From assembly GCA_947503965.1 (NCBI GenBank), contig CANNFU010000001.1, forward strand, positions 845,427 to 909,426: a stretch of 64,000 bases of DNA. Direction: 5' to 3'. Position numbers and translations under genes: made by a program. Below, piece by piece: positions 1 to 8,163 of the stretch; positions within the stretch are counted from its first letter, which is position 1; the number at the start of each line of letters is the position of its first letter. Under the pieces are notes generated by a model that was given only the letters and a program-made list of their open reading frames with translations, searched no databases and was not told the DNA's origin. The DNA comes from an uncultured Paracoccaceae bacterium. GTDB taxonomy: Bacteria > Pseudomonadota > Alphaproteobacteria > Rhodobacterales > Rhodobacteraceae.

Positions 1-641
1 TACAAGGCGCGTGCTTGCTTCGGGATGTCACTGGCAGGATAGCGAAGCCCAAGAAAGGGCTCCATGCTTGGCTTACGCTTTTCGGCGATGACCTCACCGG
101 TGCCGTCTTCGTCAAATTGGTAGACCATCACACGGTCAAAACCGGACATGACCTGAACAGCCATCGCGGCCTGATCACAAGCGGCCTTGATGTCATTGGC
201 GCGCCTTACCCGCGCGATCAAAGGCTGGACCAAGCTCATTTCGTCGCGATTTTCGGTATGAATCTTGGGTTCAAATTCGAAGACATAGGTTTGATCCAAC
301 ATGTGCACCGACACGTCGAACAACTTGCCGTCGCCCAGTGCGTCGTATCCAAACAACCGGGACGAATTGGTCTCTACGTTCAGCATTTGCAGTTTTGTGC
401 GTAGATCGTGAACCGTCTTCTCAGGCAGCAAGTCAATCAGCCGTCCACCGACTGCGTCGTCTGGCGAGACCTGCAGGATATCCTGCACATTTTCCGAGAC
501 ATGATTAACCATGAAATCAGAAGACGTTGCAATCAGACACCCATACCCCTGCACACCGCCGAGCAAGTGGATTGGTTCTCGGTCACAATTGGTAAGGTCA
601 ACCGCTTCGTCTGATGTGATATAGTTTTGTTCATCCGTCAT
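1..641 (-). CDS. bphP: bacteriophytochrome, N-terminal part (runs off the left edge)
   Basis: Red/far-red photoreceptor that binds biliverdin. The visible ~213 residues hold a PAS domain and the start of the GAF domain. Residue 19 is a Cys in the motif CDREPIH, where bacteriophytochromes attach biliverdin. The GAF part contains GFDRVMVYQFDEDGTGEV and ends with PASDIP (about residues 202-207), the hallmark chromophore-pocket motif with its conserved Asp. The start ATG overlaps the stop of the upstream heme oxygenase as ATGA, so the two are translationally coupled and the oxygenase can supply the chromophore. The PHY and output (usually histidine kinase) domains lie outside the window, so the signalling output cannot be judged. 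The pocket stretch after CDREPIH reads LLGGVQGYG rather than the more usual IPGSIQPHG. Confidence 0.93.
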   Translation of the reverse strand, partial: MTDEQNYITSDEAVDLTNCDREPIHLLGGVQGYGCLIATSSDFMVNHVSENVQDILQVSPDDAVGGRLIDLLPEKTVHDLRTKLQMLNVETNSSRLFGYDALGDGKLFDVSVHMLDQTYVFEFEPKIHTENRDEMSLVQPLIARVRRANDIKAACDQAAMAVQVMSGFDRVMVYQFDEDGTGEVIAEKRKPSMEPFLGLRYPASDIPKQARAL

Positions 642-1198
642 ACGAGCGTGTCCTCAGCTGTGACTATCTTGGCGAACGCCGCCGCGAAAAGTTGGAATTG
701 TGTTCTTGTGTCTTCGACGATGGCATCAGCGCGTGCGCTACTAGGTGGCACAGCTGAGAGCGCACGACATGTTTTGGGCCAGAGTTTCGGATCGATCGCT
801 TGCCCAAAGTAAGAGTTTGCGCGCTGGACGCAGGGATCCGTCGATGTTTGCCATCTTTTGCGCAGGATTTTTGAACCAAGCCTCGATCCCGCCACCATAT
901 AATCGACAGACAAGGGGTCGAGCGCAGATGGCGTCGGCAGGTCAATCGTACGTCGATTATCGGATACAACATCAAGATCCGCGGCAAGGCCATCGATCAT
1001 GTTAGAAAGTGCGACCATCGAAAGCCCCTGACCCAATGATCGTGCCTGGATCACCAAAAAACAGGAGTGGTGTATCTGCAAGAACACCCTGAAATCACGC
1101 AGTCGCGCAATGTCGAGCGTCGAGATCATACGATCCAAAAGATCATGATCCGTGCGTGTTTGCTCCCGAAGCGCGTGTCGAAAATTCGTTTCCATCAT
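638..1198 (-). CDS. bphO: heme oxygenase (biliverdin-producing, BphO type)
   Basis: Opens heme to biliverdin IXa, CO and iron; biliverdin is the chromophore of the phytochrome encoded directly downstream. About 186 residues, the normal size for bacterial BphO/HemO. The N-terminal stretch LREQTRTDHDLLD carries the expected proximal heme-ligand His. I chose the ATG at 1198 (MMETNFRHALREQ) because similarity to the family begins there; the longer reading frame to 1360 adds an unlikely 54-residue Cys/Met-rich extension. Its TGA overlaps the bphP start (ATGA). The C-terminal half is less typical, so the exact subfamily is inferred mostly from motif plus context. Confidence 0.85.
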   Translation of the reverse strand: MMETNFRHALREQTRTDHDLLDRMISTLDIARLRDFRVFLQIHHSCFLVIQARSLGQGLSMVALSNMIDGLAADLDVVSDNRRTIDLPTPSALDPLSVDYMVAGSRLGSKILRKRWQTSTDPCVQRANSYFGQAIDPKLWPKTCRALSAVPPSSARADAIVEDTRTQFQLFAAAFAKIVTAEDTLV

Positions 1199-1603
1199 GG
1201 CCCTGCGCCCCAAAAGCGAAGACCGATTTGGGAAATTGTTATGATTTGGCGTGAAAGTCCCACAGCTCATCATCTTTGTCATTAATCTATGACATACATA
1301 CCGACTGCACTTATTCATTAACAGCCCTTGGGCCATCCGCAGGCGCAATATCCATACCAAAAGGCTGGATTGCCGCTCATCAATGTTGGCCGAGGTTGTT
1401 CCTAGCTAAGGGCGGCATCTGAGCACTCAACAAAGCCGACATTGGTGTGGTTTGCAGCATCGGTCAAAGTGGTCTCAAACCTGCTCTTGACCAAACCTCA
1501 GGGCTTCCAGATAAATCCAATTTCAACACCTCATAATTGCAATGGCACTCACACAATTGTCCGGTTAATTTGCTTTCAGACGAAGTGAACTGGAGCCACT
1601 CAC
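1199..1603. other. intergenic region between bphO and the TerB-like gene
   Basis: Divergent intergenic stretch of about 405 bases that must hold the promoters for bphO-bphP (minus) and the TerB-like gene (plus). No convincing ORF, tRNA or repeat was seen. Short reading frames here have no Shine-Dalgarno or recognisable product. Confidence 0.6.
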
Positions 1604-2050
1604 ATGCTCGAACGCCTCACCAGCTTTTTCGGCAACCCATCCAGATACAAGACGCCACTGCCAGAGGCGGATGCGCCTCATGCAATGGGCGCACTTCTGG
1701 TTCGTGCCGCAAAAGCCGACGCCTCTTACTTGTTCGAAGAGATCGCCATTATCGACAGAATCCTGGCAAAGCGGCACAAACTGAACCCGGTTCAGGCGGC
1801 CAAGATGCGCGCCGAATGCGAATTGCTCGAGAAGAAAATGCCGCAAACCTCCGAGATCGCCGCAATTCTCGAACACGCCATCAGCACCGATGAAAAAGAG
1901 GCGACCGTGCTTGCACTTTGGCAGGTTGCGCTTGCGGATGGGGCTATCCACACCGAAGAAGACACGCTGCTGCACCGGATCGAGGAGGTGCTGGGCGTAC
2001 CATCAGAACGGGCCAAGGAGTTGCAAACACAGGCGCAGGAGCGGCAGTGA
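1604..2050 (+). CDS. TerB-like (tellurite resistance TerB / COG4103) family protein
   Basis: A 148-residue, mostly helical, acidic protein. The C-terminal half, with VLALWQVALADGAIHTEEDTLLHRIEEVLGV, matches the repeated acidic-helix pattern (ADGxxxxxExxxL) of the TerB/DjlA-N all-helical domain, which is thought to bind metal or mediate protein contacts. No signal peptide or membrane segment. It stands alone: bphO is divergent upstream, and no other ter gene is nearby, so a role in tellurite resistance should not be assumed. A small inverted repeat (TGACGCA / TGCGTCA) overlaps its stop codon. Confidence 0.8.
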   Translation: MLERLTSFFGNPSRYKTPLPEADAPHAMGALLVRAAKADASYLFEEIAIIDRILAKRHKLNPVQAAKMRAECELLEKKMPQTSEIAAILEHAISTDEKEATVLALWQVALADGAIHTEEDTLLHRIEEVLGVPSERAKELQTQAQERQ

Positions 2051-2068
2051 CGCAAAACAAATGCGTCA
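2048..2068 (+). repeat. 7-bp inverted repeat at the end of the TerB-like gene
   Basis: TGACGCA (2048-2054) and TGCGTCA (2062-2068) are perfect complements around a 7-base A-rich loop and include the stop codon. It could be a weak terminator stem, but there is no T-run behind it. Confidence 0.4.
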
Positions 2069-2108
2069 TCGTGCCTAGCAACGAAGCCGCCGTTGACCTG
2101 CGGCGGTG

Positions 2109-2327
2109 TCAGCTGCGCCGATCGCGTATCGCAACCTCGCCTACCTTTGACACAACCGACAAGCCTCCCGAGGCTGCCAAATGATGCATGCCATCTAACG
2201 GTCGCCCAAACATCATCGGGCAGACCTGTCGTTCTGTTGACGACAGACGCCGTTCCACGAAAGTAGATGACGCGCAAATTTTGTACAGTTTCTTGGCATT
2301 TCGAACCGTCGGGGGCTTGTAGTCCAC
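2109..2327 (-). CDS. possible small protein, unknown
   Basis: A 72-codon frame starting with GTG. The only real support is a strong Shine-Dalgarno (AAAAGGAGT, 2332-2340) five bases ahead of the GTG. The product (VDYKPPTVRNAKKLYK...) resembles nothing I know and has no signal peptide or membrane segment. It lies between the TerB-like gene and tRNA-fMet, in a 307-base stretch that otherwise holds only small inverted repeats. It could equally be a gene remnant or chance. Confidence 0.3.
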   Translation of the reverse strand: MDYKPPTVRNAKKLYKICASSTFVERRLSSTERQVCPMMFGRPLDGMHHLAASGGLSVVSKVGEVAIRDRRS

Positions 2328-2357
2328 CGCGACTCCTTTTAAACCACCCGAACTTGG

Positions 2358-2434
<77 letters not shown>

Positions 2435-2441
2435 AAATCAT

Positions 2442-2478
2442 ACGCCTGGACCCACGTGGCCCGGGCGTTTGTGTTTTT
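2442..2478 (+). terminator. terminator after tRNA-fMet
   Basis: Stem ACGCCTGG (2442-2449) pairs with CCGGGCGT (2461-2468) with one G-U wobble, followed by TTGTGTTTTT. It sits 8 bases behind the tRNA CCA end. Confidence 0.7.
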
Positions 2479-2502
2479 GGCGCATCAAGATGGTCGGTCA
2501 CG

Positions 2503-3375
2503 TCAGCCGCTTCGCGGATTTACGTGCCGCATTGCGTAGTGGTTCCGCAACACACTCAGCATCTTACGATAAGCCGCGCGATGGCGATTACGTGCATTCA
2601 CACCTGCAAAAACGGCTTGGGTGATGACCGGTGCGTCTTTGACCAAATGGCATGTCCCTGCCCCGATCAATGCTTCCGCTGAATGTCGCAGAACATAACC
2701 TGCGCCAGAGAGCGACGTCAGCAAATCCACCATCGCGGCGTTTTGCCCGATCGAAAGCGACACGTTCGTCATCTCTGGCAGCAAAGCCGCATGTGCATGC
2801 GCAAAAGCGGGTGAATAATTGGCGAGGATATACTGTTCTGCAGCAAGATTTTGCAGCACAGTCGCTTGTGTAGAGATCATAACATAACTGACCTCTCCCA
2901 GTGTTTCGAAATGAAGGTCGGGATGCGTTCGCGGTGAATAAAGGACCGCGATGTCCTGCACCCCGGCGACAAGATCAGTGCACATCTGCGTCGAATAATC
3001 GGCCTCAAAAAGGAAGACCGTATCCGGCAGCGTATCCCGAAATGCACCGATCAGGCGGCTGATCTCAAGCCCGACCAAATCATGTTGCAGCCCGATCCGC
3101 ATCGTCACACCCGCCATGCCGGTGTCGCGGGTCGCGTTGAGTGCTGTGATCCAATTGTGCCGCAGGCTGCGGGCGTGTGGTTCAAACCGCAATCCTTCGG
3201 TCGTCAACGCGGTGCCTGAACGCGAGCGTTGGAACAATCGCCGGCCAACCGTATTCTCCAACGCCTTGATCCGCCCCGAAACTGTGGATTGGGTCAAACC
3301 CAGACGTTCAGCCGTCTTGTTGAAACTGCGCGTTTCGCAGAGATCCAGAAATGTTTCGATCAATTCAATCTGCAT
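2503..3375 (-). CDS. LysR-family transcriptional regulator
   Basis: A 290-residue LTTR. The N-terminal winged HTH covers about residues 1-60 (ETRSFNKTAERLGLTQSTVSGRIKALENTVGRRLFQRS), followed by a periplasmic-binding-protein-like effector domain. It is divergent from the methyltransferase gene, with a roughly 110-base shared promoter region (3376-3485), the classical layout for an LTTR controlling its neighbour. I therefore infer that it senses the substrate or product of the MttB-like / dehydrogenase pair; the ligand is not known. Confidence 0.92.
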   Translation of the reverse strand: MQIELIETFLDLCETRSFNKTAERLGLTQSTVSGRIKALENTVGRRLFQRSRSGTALTTEGLRFEPHARSLRHNWITALNATRDTGMAGVTMRIGLQHDLVGLEISRLIGAFRDTLPDTVFLFEADYSTQMCTDLVAGVQDIAVLYSPRTHPDLHFETLGEVSYVMISTQATVLQNLAAEQYILANYSPAFAHAHAALLPEMTNVSLSIGQNAAMVDLLTSLSGAGYVLRHSAEALIGAGTCHLVKDAPVITQAVFAGVNARNRHRAAYRKMLSVLRNHYAMRHVNPRSG

Positions 3376-3485
3376 GGCGACAGTCTCGTCTAATCGGAAA
3401 TCCAGATCAATAACAACCGAACAGGCGAATTGATCGATCTGCCAGACAGGACGATACTCCTTTCCATATCAGGGAGGATGCACTG

Positions 3486-5015
3486 ATGAACAAACTCGCC
3501 AGACGAAGCGGTGGGCGCGCGGCGCGCGTTGCGCTGCGTAATGCGCCTTTGGCCGAAGACTTGCGCCCTGTGCGCGCTGGTCTGACGGGCGGACAATATA
3601 AACCCCTGTCAGAAACGGATGTCCTGCGCATCCACGCAGCGGCGCTTGATGCGCTTGAACAGATCGGGCTGTCTCAGGCACCGCCATCGGGCGTCGATAT
3701 CATGACAGGCGCAGGCGCCATCCTGGGCGATGACGGACGCATCCGGTTTCCCCGCGCACTGGTCGAAGACATGCTTGCCAAGGCCGCGCGCAACATCACG
3801 CTGCATGGGCGCGATCCCAAGTATGATCTGCAACTGACGGGGACAAATGTCCACTTCGGCACGGCGGGGGCCGCCGTTCATGTCGTTGATTTGGAAACCA
3901 ACACCTATCGCGACAGCACCGCTCAGGATCTGCATGACGCAGCGAAGATCACCCATGCCCTCGACAATGTGCATTTCTTTCAGCGGGCGATGGTGGCGCG
4001 GGATGTGACGGACAATCTGGAACTGGATCTGAACACGATCTACGCCTGCACCGCCGGGACCACCAAACATATCGGCACGTCATTCAGCGAACCCGACCAC
4101 GTCGCGCCCGGGCTGGATCTGCTCTACCGGCTTGCGGGCGGGGAAGATGCGTTCCGCGCACGCCCGTTCATGTCGAACTCGAATTGCTTTGTGGTCCCGC
4201 CGATGAAGTTCGCCGAGGAAAGCTGTATCGCGATGGAGCATTGTATTCGTGGCGGCATGCCCATTCTGCTGCTGTCGGCGGGACAGGCCGGTGCAACAGC
4301 GCCTGCGCCTATTGCGCTGGCGATTGTTCAGGCGGTCGCTGAATGTCTGGCTGGCGTGGTTTACGTGAATGCAATGGCACCGGGCCACCCCGCCGTCTTT
4401 GGCACATGGCCGTTCGTATCGGATCTGCGTACCGGGGCAATGTCCGGTGGCTCTGCCGAACAGGCCTTGCTGACAGCGGGCTGCGCCCAGATGCATCGGT
4501 TCTACGACCTGCCTGGCGGTGCGGCGGCGGGCATCTCTGACGCGAAACTGCCGGATATGCAGGCCGGTTGGGAACAGGGGATCACCAATGTGCTTGCGGG
4601 CCTCTCGGGTCTGAACATGGCGTATGAGGCCGTGGGCATGCACGCATCGCTTCTTGGGTTCTGCCTTGAATCCCTTGTACTGGGCGATGATATCCTTGGG
4701 CAGGTTCTGCGCTGCGTGCGTGGCATCGATGTGACCGAAGACAGCACCTCGATCGAGGCGATGAAAGCGGTTTGTCTGGGCGGCCCGGGACATTATCTGG
4801 GATCGGAACAAACGCTCAAGCTGATGCAGACCGAATACATCTATCCCACTTTGGGCAACCGGATGAGCCCGAAGGAATGGAACGAGGCGGGGCGGCCTGA
4901 ACTGATCGCACAAGCCATCGCGCGCAAAAACAAGATCCTGGCCGAAGCGCAAATTCAGTTCGACCCGGATTTCGACGCCGCGATCCGCGCCGATTACAAC
5001 ATCTATTTCAAGTAA
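3486..5015 (+). CDS. trimethylamine methyltransferase (MttB) family protein, non-pyrrolysine
   Basis: A 509-residue member of the MttB superfamily (COG5598), whose TIM-barrel enzymes move a methyl group from a quaternary or tertiary amine to a corrinoid protein. The frame is open throughout with no in-frame amber codon, so it is the non-pyrrolysine type; characterised relatives demethylate glycine betaine or similar quaternary amines, not trimethylamine. The region around GGAAAGISDAKLPD corresponds to the site where true MttB has pyrrolysine. A Shine-Dalgarno (GGGAGG) precedes the ATG at 3486. No corrinoid protein or reductive activase is present in the window, so the acceptor is unknown. Co-oriented with the dehydrogenase 10 bases downstream and divergent from LysR. 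Confidence 0.9.
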   Translation: MNKLARRSGGRAARVALRNAPLAEDLRPVRAGLTGGQYKPLSETDVLRIHAAALDALEQIGLSQAPPSGVDIMTGAGAILGDDGRIRFPRALVEDMLAKAARNITLHGRDPKYDLQLTGTNVHFGTAGAAVHVVDLETNTYRDSTAQDLHDAAKITHALDNVHFFQRAMVARDVTDNLELDLNTIYACTAGTTKHIGTSFSEPDHVAPGLDLLYRLAGGEDAFRARPFMSNSNCFVVPPMKFAEESCIAMEHCIRGGMPILLLSAGQAGATAPAPIALAIVQAVAECLAGVVYVNAMAPGHPAVFGTWPFVSDLRTGAMSGGSAEQALLTAGCAQMHRFYDLPGGAAAGISDAKLPDMQAGWEQGITNVLAGLSGLNMAYEAVGMHASLLGFCLESLVLGDDILGQVLRCVRGIDVTEDSTSIEAMKAVCLGGPGHYLGSEQTLKLMQTEYIYPTLGNRMSPKEWNEAGRPELIAQAIARKNKILAEAQIQFDPDFDAAIRADYNIYFK

Positions 5016-5025
5016 GGATATGACG

Positions 5026-5925
5026 ATGCATTACGGCTATATCGGCCTTGGAAACCTTGGGGCCAATTGCGCCGCAAGCCTGCGGCGCGCGGGCATGGAT
5101 GTCACCGTCACCGATCTGAACAAAGCCGCTGCCGCCGGGGTTCTGGACCTTGGGTGCGCATGGGCCGATACGGCAGAGGATGTTGCGGCCAAGGTTGATC
5201 ATGTCATCACCTGCCTGCCGTCACCCGCGATATCAGAACACGTGCTGGACCGCATTTTGCCGGTGATGCGCAAGGGCAGTCATTGGATCGAGATGTCGAC
5301 GCTGGGGCGCGATGAAATGCACGCGCTCGCCAAAAAGGCCGCCGCCTATGATGTGCGTGCGATGGAATTGCCCGTGACGGGCGGCGTGCATCTGGCTGCG
5401 CAGGGCAAGATCACCATGCTTGCCGGTGGGGACAAGGACATGTTCGACCTGCACCTGCCTGCGCTTCAGGCGATGGGTGATCAGGTGTTTCACATGGGGC
5501 CGCTGGGATCCGCCGCGATCATCAAGGTGATCACCAACATGCTCGCCTTTATTCATCTCAAGGCCTGCGGTGAGGCATTGATGCTGGCCAAGCGCGGTGG
5601 GCTTGATCTTGGGCAGGCGTGGCACGCGATCAAGGCATCATCGGGCAACTCGTTCGTACATGAAACCGAAGGGGCGCTGGTGTTGAACGGGTCTTACGAC
5701 GTGGCTTTCAACATTGATCTGGCGTTAAAGGACCTTGGCTTTGCCATGGGGTTCGGGCGGGAATTCGAGGTGCCGCTCGACCTTGCGGCGGCAACGGCAC
5801 AAACCTATATCGCCGCGCGCGCCGCCTATGGGGGCGAGGCGCAATCACCCATGATCGTCAAACTGCTAGAGGACCTGTTGGAGACCGACCTGCGCGCTGA
5901 CGGGTTCCCCGCGCGACTGAGCTGA
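5026..5925 (+). CDS. NAD(P)-dependent beta-hydroxyacid dehydrogenase, 3-hydroxyisobutyrate dehydrogenase family
   Basis: A 299-residue HIBADH-type oxidoreductase: N-terminal Rossmann fold with GLGNLG at residues 7-12, substrate-binding PVTGGVHLA around residues 116-124, the catalytic Lys at about 167 (SAAIIKVITNM), and a helical C-terminal domain. Two ATGs compete. I prefer 5026 because AAGGA (5014-5018) is 7 bases away, against 1 base for the ATG at 5020. Immediately behind the MttB-like gene, so the two probably act on one degradation route, for example of a methylated amino acid or betaine-like hydroxyacid; that is inference. Confidence 0.9.
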   Translation: MHYGYIGLGNLGANCAASLRRAGMDVTVTDLNKAAAAGVLDLGCAWADTAEDVAAKVDHVITCLPSPAISEHVLDRILPVMRKGSHWIEMSTLGRDEMHALAKKAAAYDVRAMELPVTGGVHLAAQGKITMLAGGDKDMFDLHLPALQAMGDQVFHMGPLGSAAIIKVITNMLAFIHLKACGEALMLAKRGGLDLGQAWHAIKASSGNSFVHETEGALVLNGSYDVAFNIDLALKDLGFAMGFGREFEVPLDLAAATAQTYIAARAAYGGEAQSPMIVKLLEDLLETDLRADGFPARLS

Positions 5926-6022
5926 CGACGTTACATTACCTTTGCGCAGATGGGACCAGTCTGCGGAAATATCGCAGGGGGATATACCGGTCGATGCGAA
6001 CAGACTATGCAGCAAGGGGTTT

Positions 6023-6817
6023 CTAGCTGATGATCGACTGCCATGATGCTGTGAGCGTCGCTATCTGATCCGACGCAAACGCACAGATGCAGGCATCATC
6101 CCCGGCCACGGCAAATGCAACAGCGGTCCCCGCCCCCATCGCCCCGTCAAAGCACATCATCTGCGCACCGGCCTGCTTTTTGGCAATCGCTTTCTGGCTC
6201 TTTCGCAGGGTCATGACCTGTTCGTCCCAGATCAATTGCAAGGCTTCGGTTTCGCCCGCACTTTCAACGATATCCGCGCCGGAAATCAGCAAGTGACCAC
6301 CAAGCACGCTGGCGTTGGCCGCCAGGAAACGGGCAATCGGGGGCAGTGGTCTTGCGTTCAGGTCTACATTCCACAATTCCGCCAGCCCCTTGGCTGAAAT
6401 CCCCGCATCACCACCTTTGCTAAAGGGTTGGATCGGCTCTGCGCGTACGGTCACGCGGCTGGCCTTGTCACAAAGCGACGTCATTAGATCGCCCGCCGCC
6501 TGCAGTATTTTCGGCTCTTCGCGCGACAGGGATTGACCAATCGCCGCATCCGAACTGCCAGAGACCGACAACAAACCTTTCAGACGACGGCCCGCGACGA
6601 TCAATGATGCAGACACATCGCCGATACCGAAAACCAGCGTCCGCTCAAGGATGGTCGCATCGATTTCCCGTAGAATTGCGGCAAGGGCCACCTGCCCACC
6701 GTCCTGGGCGATCACCCTTGCGCCGGCGACGAATACGTCATCCTCTGCGGCAAGGGCAGAAAGCTTTTCGGTCAGGGCGGTCATATCACTCAACTTCGGT
6801 GATCCAATTTGGTTCAA
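6023..6817 (-). CDS. unknown protein, last gene of the kinase/GTPase cluster
   Basis: 264 residues (from the ATG at 6817; a second ATG at 6784 is also possible), soluble, no signal peptide or membrane segment. Not recognised. It is rich in small residues, with alternating strand/helix patterns such as TLVFGIGDVSASLIVAGRRLKGLLSV near the N-terminus and ACICAFASDQIATLTASW at the C-terminus. It follows the 120-residue gene by 15 bases and is the final gene of the minus-strand cluster that begins with the Ser/Thr kinase, so co-transcription is likely. The pattern could be two copies of a longin/roadblock-like fold, but this is weak inference. Confidence 0.7.
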   Translation of the reverse strand: MNQIGSPKLSDMTALTEKLSALAAEDDVFVAGARVIAQDGGQVALAAILREIDATILERTLVFGIGDVSASLIVAGRRLKGLLSVSGSSDAAIGQSLSREEPKILQAAGDLMTSLCDKASRVTVRAEPIQPFSKGGDAGISAKGLAELWNVDLNARPLPPIARFLAANASVLGGHLLISGADIVESAGETEALQLIWDEQVMTLRKSQKAIAKKQAGAQMMCFDGAMGAGTAVAFAVAGDDACICAFASDQIATLTASWQSIIS

Positions 6818-6832
6818 TACATAAAGACGGGC

Positions 6833-7195
6833 TTACGCGCCGCCGCTAATCTGTTCAAGGCAGGCACGGGCTGCAGGTAAGAATTCGACAACATCGACAT
6901 CCGGCTGACACACGCAACACAAGACATCCGATGGCTCTTGCGAGGCGCGCATGAAGACACGCAATTGATCCTGACCCGAAACGATTGCGGTCGCGCTCTG
7001 GTCAGATCCGACTGCGATTTTTCCCTTTGTGCCAAGGGTCAAAGCGGCCTCTTTACAAAGCGCATCCAGCGTTTCACGCGGCGACGCGGTGGTCGAGTTT
7101 GTGACAAGGATCATCTGGGTTGAAAGATCGGCAAACGCCAGCGTTTCGCACCCGGCAAAACTACTTTGCAACCTGTCCAACGCATCGACGACCAT
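6833..7195 (-). CDS. small protein, possibly roadblock/LC7-like
   Basis: 120 residues, no signal peptide. I do not recognise it by name. The order helix (VVDALDRLQSSFAG), strands (TLAFADLSTQMILVTNS), long helix (RETLDALCKEAALTLG), strands (QLRVFMRAS, DVLCCVCQ) and final helix (FLPAARACLEQI) fits the roadblock/LC7 layout, whose members (such as MglB) regulate small GTPases. That would suit a cluster containing three GTPases, but it rests on pattern only. It lies 83 bases downstream of the third GTPase and 15 bases upstream of the last gene. Confidence 0.7.
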   Translation of the reverse strand: MVVDALDRLQSSFAGCETLAFADLSTQMILVTNSTTASPRETLDALCKEAALTLGTKGKIAVGSDQSATAIVSGQDQLRVFMRASQEPSDVLCCVCQPDVDVVEFLPAARACLEQISGGA

Positions 7196-7278
7196 GATCT
7201 GGCTCGCTTTTCATTATTGTTTCATATTGACTACGGCAAAATGCGCGAAGGGGAAAGCCCGCCAAGGCCAGACGCCGA

Positions 7279-8163
7279 TCAGGAAGATCGCAGGATCGGA
7301 CCTTGTGGCGTTGTATCGCCAGTGTCAGGCTCTGCCGCGGGGCGTTCGCGCTTGGACGCTTCACCATCACGGCTACGCTGAACACGGCGCGGCGCCACAG
7401 AACGCAAGATACGGTCTGGGATCGGTTGCCCGTTGGGGATGTTGTATAACGGGAGCTCCGTGCGTGCGGCGATTTTCGTCAGCGTTTCAATCGTCTCGAT
7501 CAACCGGTTTACAAAAGGACCAGCACCGCTGGCATCCCAGCGATCCTGATCTTCACCGGCGGCAAGCGCCTGAAGCAATGAAACAGGGTATATCCCACTG
7601 AACAGCCCTGCAGTTTCGCGGCTGACACGTTTGATGACACGGCTTCGGTCCCGTTCGGACGTCAGTTTGTCAAAGCGTGTGACCAGCAGGATCGAATGAT
7701 TGCGCACTGCATCCGGCATCGTGTCCCAGACAGCAGCTTCTGACTGGCGCCAAGCCTGTGTGGCGTGGGTACACCAAATGACGGCATCCACCTCTGGCAG
7801 CACACGTTCCCATACTTCCGAGGACATGTTGGGGTCCGAAATGCCGGGGAAATCGATCAAATCGCAAACGCTGAGGATATCTGCGTCCACAAACAGACGG
7901 ATCGCGAATGTTTCTTCGACAGGAACCGATTCCAGTTGATCGATCGATATCGGTTCGGTCGTGCCATCCGTACCAATTCGGTAGGGGGTATCGTTGCCTT
8001 GCGACATCCAGACCGGCGACAGCCGGGTCGCGGTCACTTTTTCGGGCAGCGGACGCGAACCCATCAACAGGTTGGACAGGGTGCTTTTGCCGGCACTGAA
8101 CTCGCCCATCAAAGCGATCCGCGGTTTTCGGGGCCCACCTGTAGTGGGTGTTTCTTCACTCAT
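7279..8163 (-). CDS. dynamin-like GTPase (third of three)
   Basis: 294 residues, mostly a G domain: G1/P-loop GEFSAGKST at residues 20-28, G3 DFPG at 104-107, G4 TRFD at 162-165. The P-loop GxFSxGKST and the DFPG are typical of the bacterial dynamin-like superfamily. It lacks the long helical stalk of full dynamins and has a basic, low-complexity tail from about residue 250. The motif IWCT...W..MP (about 129-150) is shared with the first GTPase of the cluster, so the two are probably paralogues. Its ATG overlaps the stop of the 694-residue GTPase by one base (TAATG), so both are made from one message. Confidence 0.88.
   Translation of the reverse strand: MSEETPTTGGPRKPRIALMGEFSAGKSTLSNLLMGSRPLPEKVTATRLSPVWMSQGNDTPYRIGTDGTTEPISIDQLESVPVEETFAIRLFVDADILSVCDLIDFPGISDPNMSSEVWERVLPEVDAVIWCTHATQAWRQSEAAVWDTMPDAVRNHSILLVTRFDKLTSERDRSRVIKRVSRETAGLFSGIYPVSLLQALAAGEDQDRWDASGAGPFVNRLIETIETLTKIAARTELPLYNIPNGQPIPDRILRSVAPRRVQRSRDGEASKRERPAAEPDTGDTTPQGPILRSS

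Noticed and set aside
1537..1893. 118-codon plus-strand frame overlapping the TerB-like gene
   Set aside because: Out-of-frame shadow with low-complexity Arg/Ser/Cys composition.
1604..2050. Tellurite resistance operon
   Set aside because: Only a TerB-like domain protein is present; terC, terD and others are missing.
4080..4952. 290-codon minus-strand frame inside the MttB-family gene
   Set aside because: Shadow of a high-G+C coding strand: Arg/His/Cys-rich translation with no motif, fully inside a well supported gene.
3486..5015. Pyrrolysine-containing trimethylamine methyltransferase
   Set aside because: No in-frame TAG and no pyl genes.
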